Notes: generated by a model not told the origin, from the sequence alone. A stretch of 64,000 nt of DNA from Pelagovum pacificum (GCF_016134045.1 NZ_CP065915.1:496001-560000), one strand, 5' to 3'; shown: positions 44,972-53,319, numbered from the stretch's first letter. A program made the numbers and translations.

Positions 44972-46474
44972 TTACTCGGCCGGTTGGGCGTTCCAGAAGG
45001 CCGGCCACGGCGAGGGAGTGACACCTTCGAGGCCTGCGGACTGGCCCTGCAGGGCGTTGAAGTTGCCGACCTTGATGAGGCCGACGTCCTCGAACACGAT
45101 CTGCTGCAGCTCTGCAAAGATCTCCTGCCGCGCTTCCGGATCCGCTTCGGAAGTGAAGCGGTTCAGGATCTCGTTTTTCTCCGGGTTGTCCCAGCCTTCG
45201 CGGGCGGATGAGAAGAGCGACGAGATCAGGGCCGGTTCCGGCAGGAAGGGCGAGTGGGTGATGTAGATGTCCCACAGCTCCGGATTGTCGCGGTTCTGGG
45301 CAAGGGTGGCCCAGTCGACGACGTCCATCTCGACCGTGAAGCCCGCCATCTCGAGGCCCATGCGCGCGACTTCCGCCATCTGGTAGTGGAACTCGTACTG
45401 GCGCGAGGTCAGGATACGCAGCGGCTCGCCGTCGTAACCGGCTTCCTCGAGCAGGCTGGCGGCCTTCTCCTGGTCGTTCTGGTTGTAGAGTTCCGTGCCC
45501 GCGTCCGTGCGCCAGGTCCAGCCTTCCGGGTAGAGAGCCCCTTCGGTCTGGAAGAACTTCTCGTCGCCGAATGCCGCGAACAGCATGTCGTCGAAGGGCA
45601 GGGCGGCCTGCACGGCCTGGCGGATGGTGAGATCCGTCATGATGCCCTGCTTGTGGTTCACCGCGAAGACCGGCCAGCCGAACGGCTCGAGCAGGACGGG
45701 CTCGGCAGTGTCAGAGGATTCAATCCGGTCGTACGCCTCGGTCTGAAGGCCGTCGGCATAGTCGAACTGGCCCGAGAGCAGGCCCTCAACGCGGGTGTTG
45801 GGATCGGGGACCGGCACGAAGCGGATCTCTTCCGGGATTTGCTGACGTTCGGCGGCGCCGGTCGGCTGGGTATAGTCCTCGAACCGGACGAGCTGCGTGT
45901 ATTGGTCGGGCTCGTGGGCTTCCAGCATGTAGGGGCCGGTGCCGATGACGGTTTCGATCTCCGGTGCGATCGTCTCTTCCGGGTAGATCGCGGCAGCGGA
46001 GTTCGAGAAGGCCAGCAGCGACATCAGCGGCGCATAGGGTTCGCTGAGCGTGATCGTCAGCTCGAAGTCGCCGGTGGCTTCGATGCTTTCGACCTGCTCG
46101 GCGATCGAGCGTCCACGGCTGGCAACTTCGATCCAGCGGTCAAGCGACGCTTTCACGTCCGCGCTGTCCATGGTCGAGCCGTCGTGGAACGTCACACCTT
46201 CGCGTACCGGAATGACATAGGTCAGTCCGTCGTCGCTGATCTCGGGCATGTCAGCGGCCAGCAGCGGCACGACGCTCCAGCTTTCGTCGAACGTGTAGAG
46301 CGTTTCCACGAAGTGCTGGGTAACGATGCTGACGACGTCCTTGGTCGAAATCATCGGGTCGAATGTGTCCGGTTCGCCGATGATGGCGACGTCGATGGTC
46401 TGAGCAGCAAGCGGCGTACCGGCAATCAGCGCGGTCGCGGCGGCGGTCATAAAGAGCCTAGAGCGATTGAACAT
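44972..46474 (-). CDS. peptide-type ABC transporter substrate-binding protein
   Basis: This 500-aa family 5 solute-binding protein (DppA/OppA type) has a signal peptide MFNRSRLFMTAAATALIAGTPLAAQ. Family blocks include TYVIPVREGVTFHDGSTMDSADVKASLDRW and DLTIRQAVQAALPFDDML. Such proteins bind not only peptides but also amino sugars, opines and glutathione. Here the adjacent hydrolase and PLP lyase suggest an acylated amino compound. It is the first gene of the operon running to RidA. Promoter-like TTGACA and a GTAGT-N5-ACTAC dyad lie upstream. Confidence 0.93.
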   Translation of the reverse strand: MFNRSRLFMTAAATALIAGTPLAAQTIDVAIIGEPDTFDPMISTKDVVSIVTQHFVETLYTFDESWSVVPLLAADMPEISDDGLTYVIPVREGVTFHDGSTMDSADVKASLDRWIEVASRGRSIAEQVESIEATGDFELTITLSEPYAPLMSLLAFSNSAAAIYPEETIAPEIETVIGTGPYMLEAHEPDQYTQLVRFEDYTQPTGAAERQQIPEEIRFVPVPDPNTRVEGLLSGQFDYADGLQTEAYDRIESSDTAEPVLLEPFGWPVFAVNHKQGIMTDLTIRQAVQAALPFDDMLFAAFGDEKFFQTEGALYPEGWTWRTDAGTELYNQNDQEKAASLLEEAGYDGEPLRILTSRQYEFHYQMAEVARMGLEMAGFTVEMDVVDWATLAQNRDNPELWDIYITHSPFLPEPALISSLFSSAREGWDNPEKNEILNRFTSEADPEARQEIFAELQQIVFEDVGLIKVGNFNALQGQSAGLEGVTPSPWPAFWNAQPAE

Positions 46475-47134
46475 ATTTTATCTCTCCCTGAGACGATTGG
46501 CGGGTTTCTTGTCGTTATGCCCACCATAAGAGCGAGCGACCCCCACAACAGTCAACTATACTACGTAGTTACGGACTACGCGTATGGTGTCAAACGGTAA
46601 GGGACCGAGAAATAGGGAGTTTTCGTGCGATCCAAGGATAAGCTTCGGGTGCCTTGGAGCGATATGACAGGGCGCAGCACCCACCAAGTGACTCGGAACG
46701 GTAGGTTTGGGTGTCTGCCAAAGAACTTTGGATGGGACGATTTTACTGGGCGCCTCCGAGTTCGACTCACGTCTCGCCAGTGGTGGCGGTTTCCTGACAG
46801 ATCAGACAGCTCTCGGTGAGCCACGAAATCAGAGCCTCGTTGACAGGCATTGCGCAGTACCGGCCGTTGGGGCGCGTTCAGATCAGCGGCCGCGTGGGCG
46901 GAGAGCGGACCTTCGCTGCGGTGGCGACTAATGTCCGAGAGGAACGGGCAGTGGGAGTTCGCTGCGGTATCAAGCTGACTATGGAGTACGGGGAAGAGCA
47001 GACACTGGCGAGCAGACACCGCTTCGACTTTCGAATGAAAGCAGCGGTCCAACGCATTGCTCGCCGACGATTGCTACGCAGGCGAGCCTGCCGCTTACCG
47101 CAGTCTCCAAAGGTAGGCTGAGCGAAGGCGGATC
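46475..47134. other. gene-poor region of 660 bp between peptide importer and MarR locus
   Basis: The right end of the peptide-importer promoter lies at about 46475-46610. From about 46610 to 47134 neither strand carries a convincing gene. The longest frame (46576-47052, minus) has no Shine-Dalgarno site, many Arg/His/Ser residues and no family pattern. Local base composition is less GC-rich than the neighbours. Phrases such as GAGCGGACCTTCGCTGCG resemble intergenic sequences I associate with Rhodobacteraceae, but no second copy is in this window. Confidence 0.5.
46565..46579. promoter_or_regulatory. GTAGT-N5-ACTAC dyad in the peptide-importer promoter
   Basis: Perfect 5-bp arms lie 91 bp upstream of the binding-protein start. 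They are 9 bp downstream (on the minus strand) of a perfect TTGACA -35 (46588-46593). A second, overlapping palindrome ACTACGTAGT occupies 46560-46569. Position inside the promoter core suggests a repressor site. The IclR protein at 38772 is the likeliest candidate, but unproven. Confidence 0.45.
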
Positions 47135-47602
47135 TCAGGCGTTGGCTCTTCCCGCCCGGACCCGCCTCGCGCGCATCGACAACCCGGCCCGCATGTTGAG
47201 CGTGAGCAGAACAATGTTCACGGCGCCCGCGGCCAGTTCGATGAGCTGCACGACGGAAAAGGTCGCATCCATGTGCCCCGCATGAGCTCGGATTCCGAGG
47301 AACACGGCGGAGGGTACGAGCACGAGGATGCCGTTGATTGCTGCGAGCATCGTGCGGCGGCGCTTGGAGACGATGACGGGTGACTTGGAGCGCCCTGCAA
47401 GCCGCGCACCACTGGCCCCGGCGGCAACCATGGCAATCACGAGCGCCGGCACCGCGTAGAGGATCGCCATTCGGACGGTGACGACCCCTGCGGTCGTCAG
47501 CACGAGTTCAGCGGTCAGCGCCGAGAGCCAGAAGGTTGAGATGGTGAGAAGGGCCACTGCGCCGGCGACGCCATGAACCAAGACGAGGGTAGTACGAGAC
47601 AT
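47135..47602 (-). CDS. small membrane protein of unknown function
   Basis: This 155-aa protein has four predicted membrane segments (about residues 5-32, 40-62, 85-103 and 115-140) and a basic loop RLAGRSKSPVIVSKRRR between the second and third. The C-terminus is Arg-rich. A perfect AAAGGAGGT Shine-Dalgarno lies 4 bp before the ATG, so translation should be strong. It is divergent from a MarR regulator with two dyad operators between them, and is therefore the probable target gene. I do not recognise the family. Confidence 0.8.
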   Translation of the reverse strand: MSRTTLVLVHGVAGAVALLTISTFWLSALTAELVLTTAGVVTVRMAILYAVPALVIAMVAAGASGARLAGRSKSPVIVSKRRRTMLAAINGILVLVPSAVFLGIRAHAGHMDATFSVVQLIELAAGAVNIVLLTLNMRAGLSMRARRVRAGRANA

Positions 47603-47618
47603 GCTGACCTCCTTTTAA

Positions 47619-47660
47619 ATAGCACGCTATATAAATGACTACGAATAGACAGCGCGCTAT
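47619..47660. promoter_or_regulatory. twin MarR-type operators
   Basis: ATAGCACGCTAT (47619-47630; perfect 5-bp arms around AC) and ACAGCGCGCTAT (47649-47660; one arm mismatch) are two copies of the same 12-bp dyad. They are spaced exactly 30 bp start to start, about three helical turns, in the 78-bp gap between the membrane-protein and MarR starts. Confidence 0.7.
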
Positions 47661-47680
47661 GCAATAGATATCTTGCAGTC

Positions 47681-48130
47681 ATGACCGATAGCAGCTTCGA
47701 TCGCACCCGCTCGGCGGGATACCTCGCCAATCACATGGCCCGCCTCTTCGCGCAGCGCCTGCATGAGCGCATCCGCCCGCTGGGCCTCGCGCCGGCGCAG
47801 TTCATGACGCTCCTGGAATTGTGGGAGGAAGACGGACTTACGCAGCGCGAGTTGTTCGAGCGTCTCGATGTGGAGCAGGCCACCATGGCCAACACCCTCG
47901 CCAGGATGCAGCGGGACGGTCTGATCGAGCGCCGGGCGCATGCGACGGATGCACGGGCCAGAACAGTCCATTTGACGACACGAGCCCGCGACCTGCGCGG
48001 ACCGGCACAGGCGGCAGCTCGAGAGGTCAACGCGATGGCTCTCGGGGACCTGAAGGATGATGACCTTGATCTCTTCGTGTCCACGATGCGCAGTGCCGTC
48101 GAGAGACTTAAGGCGGGTGACACCGGTTAG
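47681..48130 (+). CDS. MarR family transcriptional regulator
   Basis: This 149-aa winged-helix regulator has LAPAQFMTLLELWEEDGLTQRELFERLDVEQATMANTLARMQRDGLIERR as recognition helix and wing, followed by the dimerisation helices. MarR proteins usually repress a divergent transporter or membrane gene and themselves, and respond to phenolic or oxidant signals. Two matching dyads lie between this gene and the membrane protein at 47602. Confidence 0.92.
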   Translation: MTDSSFDRTRSAGYLANHMARLFAQRLHERIRPLGLAPAQFMTLLELWEEDGLTQRELFERLDVEQATMANTLARMQRDGLIERRAHATDARARTVHLTTRARDLRGPAQAAAREVNAMALGDLKDDDLDLFVSTMRSAVERLKAGDTG

Positions 48131-48590
48131 TGAGCAGGTTGGAGAGCAAGGGCGACGTAGCAAGCCGCCTCCGCGTCGACGTCATCGATTTGAACAAGTG
48201 AATGTGGCGGTCGGTGGGTGGCAGAGTTAATGCGCGCAGGCTTCGATGCTCCTTGCCGGCATGCCGACCGCCTGATTGCAGGGGGCAAGAAGCCTCTCAG
48301 TTGTCCTTCGCCGCAACGAGTTTGGCTCTGGGGCCGAATGCGGCCACGGCGGGTTAGGGTGCGTCCGGTGGCCGGACGCGGTCCCGATCTAGGTCTGGAT
48401 CGAACGACCGCAGAAGGCCGCAGATGGCGCACCTGGCTGATGAAGTCGGTCGGCCGGACCGCTGCAACGCTCGTCCGCTTCGAGGCCAGACCAGACGACA
48501 CGCAGGCACTCAAGTCCCGTCCGGCAATTTGCATCGGCCCGTCAGGCGACGCGCCGAGGGACCCGGCGCGTCGCGCATCACGCTGAATGA
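48131..48590. other. gene-free stretch of 460 bp
   Basis: It lies between the MarR and SDR genes. An open plus-strand frame (48218-48586) and a long minus-strand frame running through from 49836 are both Arg/Pro-rich shadow-type translations without Shine-Dalgarno sites. I see no RNA gene or clear repeat. It may be decayed coding sequence. Confidence 0.45.
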
Positions 48591-49346
48591 TCAGATCGTC
48601 TGACCGCCCGACACCTCGATGCGCTGCGCGGTTACCCAGCGATTGTCGTCGCGCAGAAGGCTGGCGATCATCGGGCCGATGTCGTCCGGCAACCCGACGC
48701 GACCAAGCGCCGTCATGCCGGCGAACTGAGCGTTCACCTCGGCATTGTCTCGGACCAGCCCGCCACCGAAATCCGTCTCGATCGCACCCGGCGCGACGGT
48801 GTTCACCGCTATGCCGCGCGCGCCGAACTCCCGCGCCATGTAGACCGTGAGCATCTCGACCGCCGCTTTCGCTGCCGAATAGGCCGCGAAGCCGGGGAAC
48901 GAGACCCGCGTCAGGCCGGACGAGAAGTTCACGATCCGCCCGCCGTCGGCCAGAAGCGGCAGAAGGGCCTGGGCGAGGAAGAAGACGCCCTTCACATGGA
49001 CCGCGAACAGGCCATCGAACTGCGCTTCGGACGTCTCCTCGATCAGGGCGAACTCGCCATGCCCGGCATTGTTGACGAGGTGATCGAAGCTGTCGCGGCC
49101 CCAGACGTTGCTCAGTTCCGCGCGCAGGCTCTCGACGAAGGCCGGAAAGCCTTTGGTGTCGGCAACGTCGAGAGGCAGCGCCACCGCCTTGCGCCCCATC
49201 TCGCGGATAAGGGTCACGACCTCCTGTGCTTGCTCGGCGTTCGACCGATAGGTGACAATGACGTCGCCACCGCTTTTGGCAATGGCGAGAGCGGTGTTGC
49301 GACCGAGGCCACGATTGGCGCCGGTGACGAGAGCGACCTTGCTCAT
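48591..49346 (-). CDS. SDR family oxidoreductase
   Basis: This 251-aa classical SDR has cofactor motif TGANRGLGRNTALAI, NNAG in LVNNAGHG, catalytic Ser in VNFSSGLTRVS, Tyr/Lys in YSAAKAAVEML and C-terminal TAQRIEVSGGQTI. The basic residues after the first motif (SNAEQAQE region) suggest NADP(H). It is divergent from an AraC-type regulator, as the aldo/keto reductase is at 2422-4491, and probably is its target. Substrate unknown. Confidence 0.92.
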   Translation of the reverse strand: MSKVALVTGANRGLGRNTALAIAKSGGDVIVTYRSNAEQAQEVVTLIREMGRKAVALPLDVADTKGFPAFVESLRAELSNVWGRDSFDHLVNNAGHGEFALIEETSEAQFDGLFAVHVKGVFFLAQALLPLLADGGRIVNFSSGLTRVSFPGFAAYSAAKAAVEMLTVYMAREFGARGIAVNTVAPGAIETDFGGGLVRDNAEVNAQFAGMTALGRVGLPDDIGPMIASLLRDDNRWVTAQRIEVSGGQTI

Positions 49347-49473
49347 GGGACTGTCCTTTCAGGGTGTCTGGTGTCACCCGGAGATAGTCGGGTGCCGACC
49401 CTCGTGGTTGCCTGATCCTCGCCACCTCTTGCCTGTTTCCATTCTCCGCTTCTCTGAAAGGCCGGCTTGGGCC

Positions 49474-50388
49474 ATGATATGTCGCATGACCTTTGCCCAA
49501 AGCAGTCCCCGCCTCGCTCAGTTGCTCGACCATTGTCGCCGGTTCGCCGATGCCAACGCAGGTCCCGACGGGTCGGCGCCGACCCCGGCCCGGGGCCTGA
49601 CCGTGGTGCGCGCCCTGCACCCGGGAGATCTGATGGTTGCCGTCCAGAAGCCCGTGATCGCCATGCTGCTGCAGGGGAGGAAGCGCGTGACCACGCTGGG
49701 CGCGAGCTTCGAATACGCGCCGGGGGAGGCGATGGTGGTTGCGGCGGATATCCCGACGGTCAGCCGAATTACCGGCGCCAGCATCGCGGCACCTTACTAT
49801 GCGCTGGTGCTCGAACTCGATCCCGCGATCCTGCATGCGATGAGTCCGGCTGTCTCGGTGCGGTCGGGTGAAGCGCGACCCGTGCGGGTCGAGCCGATCG
49901 ACGCAGAGGTCATCGATGCCTCCCTTCGCCTGGCGGGGCTGCTTGACCGGCCCGCGGCTCTGTCAGCGCTCGGCGACGGCTTGCTTCGAGAGCTGCATTA
50001 CTGGCTTCTCATGGGTGTCCACGGCCCGGCCATCGCAGCGCTCGGCGTTCCAGACAGTCACGCGGGACGGATCTCTCGCGCAGTCGACATCCTGCGGCGG
50101 GAGTACGCCCGTCCGATCAGGGTCGAGGAGCTCGCGGAGGCCGCAGCAATGAGCGAGCCGGCGTTCCACAAACACTTCCGCGCCATCACGACCCTGTCGC
50201 CGCTCCAGTTCCAGAAACAGCTTCGCCTGATCGAGGCGAGACGGCTCATGCTGGCAGAGGGTGCGCAGATTGCGCAGGCAGCCCACGCGGTCGGCTACGC
50301 CAGCGTGACGCAGTTCACCCGGGAATACGGCCGTCTTTTCAATGCTCCTCCTGGCAAGGATATACGCGCCGCAAATGCTGTCGCCTGA
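49474..50388 (+). CDS. AraC family transcriptional regulator (AraC_N type)
   Basis: This 304-aa regulator has an AraC_N-type sensing domain (DLMVAVQKPVIAMLLQGRKRVTT, ISRITGAS-like block) and a C-terminal AraC HTH (IRVEELAEAAAMSEPAFHKHFRAITTLSPLQFQKQLRL, then QAAHAVGYASVTQFTREYGRLF). It is a clear paralogue of the regulator at 3598, sharing SPLQFQK/SPVTFQK and GYASVTQFTREYG/GYGSASQFSRDYR. The start is either ATG 49474 or ATG 49486. AAAGG lies 12 bp before the first. It is divergent from the SDR gene. Confidence 0.88.
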   Translation: MICRMTFAQSSPRLAQLLDHCRRFADANAGPDGSAPTPARGLTVVRALHPGDLMVAVQKPVIAMLLQGRKRVTTLGASFEYAPGEAMVVAADIPTVSRITGASIAAPYYALVLELDPAILHAMSPAVSVRSGEARPVRVEPIDAEVIDASLRLAGLLDRPAALSALGDGLLRELHYWLLMGVHGPAIAALGVPDSHAGRISRAVDILRREYARPIRVEELAEAAAMSEPAFHKHFRAITTLSPLQFQKQLRLIEARRLMLAEGAQIAQAAHAVGYASVTQFTREYGRLFNAPPGKDIRAANAVA

Positions 50389-50670
50389 ATGCTCGGCATT
50401 CAGGCCTGCGCATGGGCCGAGCGCCAGCTTCGTCCGCACGCCGCGCTAGGTGCTTGGCTCACTCCGCCGCCACCAATGCTGTCATTCCTGCGAATGACGG
50501 CTTCGGCGGATCGTGCTGCATCTGCCGGGCTGCATTCCGTTCGAGTCCAGACCTGAGTCGGCGGGCTGTGCAGACGCGGAGAAGCCCAAATGGGTCAGCG
50601 AAACCATTTCGTCAGGCGGATACGCAAAGAAAAGACTGTCTCTGCGCCAGTGTGTTGGTAAATCTCCCCC

Positions 50671-51078
50671 ATGCGTGTCTTCATCATCGATACCATCGCG
50701 ACGATCGCGTTCTTCACCGTGGTTGCGACGTTCTCAGAACTCGTGATCGCCGGGATGGACACATCAGAAGTTCTCACGACGCGGCTCGTGATGGTGCCGG
50801 TCATGATCGTGACGGGAAGGCCCTATACTCGATGGCGAGATTGGCTCTTTGCCAGGGTGCAGCCAAGGGGGCGGTTGAGTGCCGCCCTGACTGATATCGC
50901 CGCATTTTTGGCGTTTCAGGTTCCGGTCTACGGCACGACACTCATGATTGCCGGGGCGAGCGCAGCCGAAGCGCTTGTCGCCATCGGTTCGGCGGCGACG
51001 TTCATGATCCTGCTCGCGCGGCCCTTCGGCTTGTTCGTAGAACTGGTCAGGCGCATCTCCGGCGTCGAGCCTGCGTAG
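50671..51078 (+). CDS. alaE: L-alanine exporter AlaE family protein
   Basis: This 135-aa membrane protein has four predicted membrane segments. It resembles E. coli AlaE (YgaW) in length and pattern: N-terminal (V/I)DT-A-F, then the block TTRLVMVPVMIVTGRPYTRWRDWLF and ALTDIAAFLAFQVPVYGTTLMIAGA. AlaE expels L-alanine and small peptide-derived alanine across the inner membrane. The Shine-Dalgarno site is weak. The gene stands alone, converging with the truncated YdeI gene. Confidence 0.82.
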   Translation: MRVFIIDTIATIAFFTVVATFSELVIAGMDTSEVLTTRLVMVPVMIVTGRPYTRWRDWLFARVQPRGRLSAALTDIAAFLAFQVPVYGTTLMIAGASAAEALVAIGSAATFMILLARPFGLFVELVRRISGVEPA

Positions 51079-51175
51079 AGCCAGGTGGCAGTTAAACGTC
51101 GGGCGGACATAACTATTCCGAAGAAGGACGTTCCGTGAGCGTCGTCGAAAGTCAGCTTTGCCCGAATCCAGTCGT

Positions 51176-51547
51176 TCACTCGACCCGGCCAATGGCATCG
51201 CTCCACCGTCCGCTCTCCTGAGCGACGCGGATCATCTCAAGACCAGGCGGACGCATCTGCCCGGTGGCTATCAGCTCTTTCGCGATTGCCTGGTTCCTTG
51301 GCGACCAGTTGGACCCTTTGCGTCGCGGCGTCAGCCGTTGAAGCCAGGATATCTCACTCTCGGACTGCTTGAGCCCATCGATCCAGCCCCAGACGAGAGC
51401 GACACGGACGCAATCGTCCCACGTCACCGACGCCACACCAGACTGCTTGCGGTAGAGGCGGACCCAGAGCAGGTCCGCCTCCGCGTGATGTGCCACGAAC
51501 CAGGCGTCGAGCGCGCCCCGGTTCGGGAACGCCGTCGCCCCGCTCAT
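51176..51547 (-). pseudogene. YdeI/OmpD-associated family protein, C-terminally truncated
   Basis: The 123-aa product matches the N-terminal two thirds of the YdeI/OmpD-associated family. Matching blocks are LDAWFVAHHAEADLLWVRLYRKQSG, VALVWGWIDGLKQS, RLTPRRKGSNWSPRNQAIAKELI and MRPPGLEMIRVAQESGRW. Family members normally run to about 190 residues with a C-terminal helical part ending in an AKR-ETR-RI pattern. Here a TGA follows shortly after SGRWSDAIGRVE, and the next sequence shows no remnant in any frame that I could find. It is translationally coupled to the DUF1761 gene (ATGA). The remnant may be non-functional or a short functional variant. Confidence 0.65.
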
Positions 51548-51954
51548 GACAGCACCAGCACGATGGCGATGACGAGTCCGGCGGCCAGGTGGTAGGCACC
51601 GCTGATCGTCCCGTAGAGGAGCGGTCGCGGGATGTTCGGATTGATGCCGGTGTTGGCGCTAGTTGCCGCCAGCAGGCCGAGCCCGACCAGGAGGCCAAAG
51701 CCGATGGCGCCTCCCAGCGTCTCGATTCCCAGAGCGGCCATGAGGAGCGCCATGACGATGGCGGTGATCAGGCTCCAGACCGCCGGGCCGGCGATCATCA
51801 GGAGCGGAGGTTTGGCGGCAGGGTCGTGCGCCCGGCCGAGGGCGGTAGAATAGGCGCGGCCGAAGAGCGCCGTGAACCAGACGCCTCCCAAGGCGAAGGA
51901 GGCGACGGTGGCGACGGCGATGCCGAGCCAGCTGATCTGCGAGATGTCGAACAT
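51544..51954 (-). CDS. DUF1761 family membrane protein
   Basis: This 136-aa protein has four predicted membrane segments and starts MFDISQISWLGIAVATVASFALGGVWF, the DUF1761 hallmark (conserved G-x-x-W-F-x-x-x-F-G after the first segment, then the A-Y-x-x-A-L-G-like stretch). Function unknown. It lies 13 bp after the PhnB-like VOC gene and overlaps the truncated YdeI gene, so the three form a small operon divergent from a WYL-type regulator. Confidence 0.87.
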   Translation of the reverse strand: MFDISQISWLGIAVATVASFALGGVWFTALFGRAYSTALGRAHDPAAKPPLLMIAGPAVWSLITAIVMALLMAALGIETLGGAIGFGLLVGLGLLAATSANTGINPNIPRPLLYGTISGAYHLAAGLVIAIVLVLS

Positions 51955-51967
51955 GATCCGGGTCCTC

Positions 51968-52390
51968 TCAGGCGTCGTAGGCGACGGCGATGTCGAGCAC
52001 CCAGGTCACGCTGAACCGGTCCTTCAGCATCCCGTAGAGCGGCGACCATCCGGCGGGGGCGAGGGGCTGGACGATCTCGGCCCCTTCGGACAACGCCGCC
52101 CAGTAGCCGCGCAGTTCGGCCTCGTCGTCGCCACGGATCGAGACGAAGACCGGGATCGTGCCGGGGTCGTAGGCCATGGCACCGGGCACGTCGTAGGCCA
52201 TCACGTGGAAGCCGCCGGCGCTTTGCACCTGGCCCCACATGATCTGGTCTGCCTCGTCGGGGCTCTGCACTGCGTGGGCGTCGGCGTAGCTGATCGCCAT
52301 CACCTCGCCGCCGAAGACGGCGCGGTAAAAGTCGAGCGCCGCGCGCGCCTCGCCGCGAAAGTTGAGATGGGTCGTGGTCGTTATGGACAT
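51968..52390 (-). CDS. VOC family protein, PhnB-like
   Basis: This 140-aa PhnB-like protein has THLNFRGEARAALDFYRAVFGGEVMA at the N-terminus, then WGQVQSAGGFHVMAYDV, and a C-terminal YGMLKDRFSVTWVLDI. It is the second copy of this family in the window (compare 5855-6274), but they are not close duplicates. First gene of a three-gene operon; divergent from the WYL regulator at 52471, which probably controls it. Confidence 0.88.
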   Translation of the reverse strand: MSITTTTHLNFRGEARAALDFYRAVFGGEVMAISYADAHAVQSPDEADQIMWGQVQSAGGFHVMAYDVPGAMAYDPGTIPVFVSIRGDDEAELRGYWAALSEGAEIVQPLAPAGWSPLYGMLKDRFSVTWVLDIAVAYDA

Positions 52391-52470
52391 CGTCGAAGGC
52401 TTCCTGTTGCCGGTTGCGATGACGCCGGTATAGGAGGGGCAACTGACAGTTTGCGACAGTTGGTGTGTCG

Positions 52471-53172
52471 ATGGCGCGGTCGGACCGTTTGCTCCGCCTC
52501 CTCCAGGCCATGCGCGTGATGCCCGCGCCGATCACCGCGTCGCGGCTGGCAGAGGAGACCGGCGTGTCGCTGCGCTCGCTCTACCGCGACATCGATTCCT
52601 TGCGCGCCGCCGGTGCCCGGATCGAGGGCGAGCGCGGCTATGGCTACCGACTGGTCGAGGATTTCGCGTTACCACCGCAAACGCTGGACCGGGACGAGAT
52701 CGAGGCGCTGGCGCTCGGCCTTGCGGAGGTCCAGCGGATGGGTGACCCGACGCTCGCGCGGGCAGCCGCATCCGTGCTTGCAAAGGTCGGCGCGCGACTG
52801 CCAGAGGGACATGAGCAGCAGCTCATCCACGCGATCAGCCAAGTCTACCGCCCGGATAGCCGCCTCTCATCCTCCGCCGACCTGGACCTGATCCGCGCCG
52901 CGTGCTGGCAGGAGAGAGCCCTGCGGCTGCGATACATCGACAGGGACGGCGAGGCGACGGAGCGCGATATCTACCCGCTATCCCTCATGTATACAGAGCG
53001 CACGCTGACAGTCCTTGCCTGGTGCTGCCTGCGGGAGGATTTCCGCATGTTTCGCAGCGACCGGATCGAGGCCGCCGAGGATGCCGGCCGCAGCTTCCGG
53101 CCTGCGCGCGCGGCGCTCCTGCGGAACTACCTTGCGCGGCTCAGGAGCCGTGAGGAGGCAAAGTATGACTGA
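52471..53172 (+). CDS. HTH/WYL domain transcriptional regulator (YafY type)
   Basis: This 233-aa regulator has an N-terminal HTH_11 (RSDRLLRLLQAMRVMPAPITASRLAEETGVSLRSLYRDIDSLRAAG). The wing RIEGERGYGYRLVEDF and a C-terminal WYL domain follow, with LIRAACWQERALRLRYIDRDG and ERTLTVLAWCCLREDFRMFRSDRI. The frame has a GTG at 52465 six bp before the ATG at 52471. I use the ATG. YafY-type regulators commonly sit divergent to PhnB-like VOC genes, as here. Confidence 0.9.
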   Translation: MARSDRLLRLLQAMRVMPAPITASRLAEETGVSLRSLYRDIDSLRAAGARIEGERGYGYRLVEDFALPPQTLDRDEIEALALGLAEVQRMGDPTLARAAASVLAKVGARLPEGHEQQLIHAISQVYRPDSRLSSSADLDLIRAACWQERALRLRYIDRDGEATERDIYPLSLMYTERTLTVLAWCCLREDFRMFRSDRIEAAEDAGRSFRPARAALLRNYLARLRSREEAKYD

Positions 53173-53319
53173 TCAGTCGAGCGACAGCTCTCTGCCCCAA
53201 AGGCCCAATGTTCCTCTGACGTTCCTGCAAGACCCTCGAAAACGCGCTACTAGGTGTTCTATCGAGGTGACGGCAAAAAAGCCTTGTTTCCATGGGGACC
53301 TGCCGCTAGACCCGCCGGC

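Noticed and set aside
46576..47052. 158-codon minus-strand frame in the gene-free region
   Set aside because: No Shine-Dalgarno site, odd His/Arg/Ser-rich composition and no recognisable pattern; it may be non-coding.
48127..49836. 569-codon minus-strand frame across SDR, MarR and AraC regions
   Set aside because: It crosses the SDR gene in another frame and intergenic DNA, with Arg-rich shadow-type translation.
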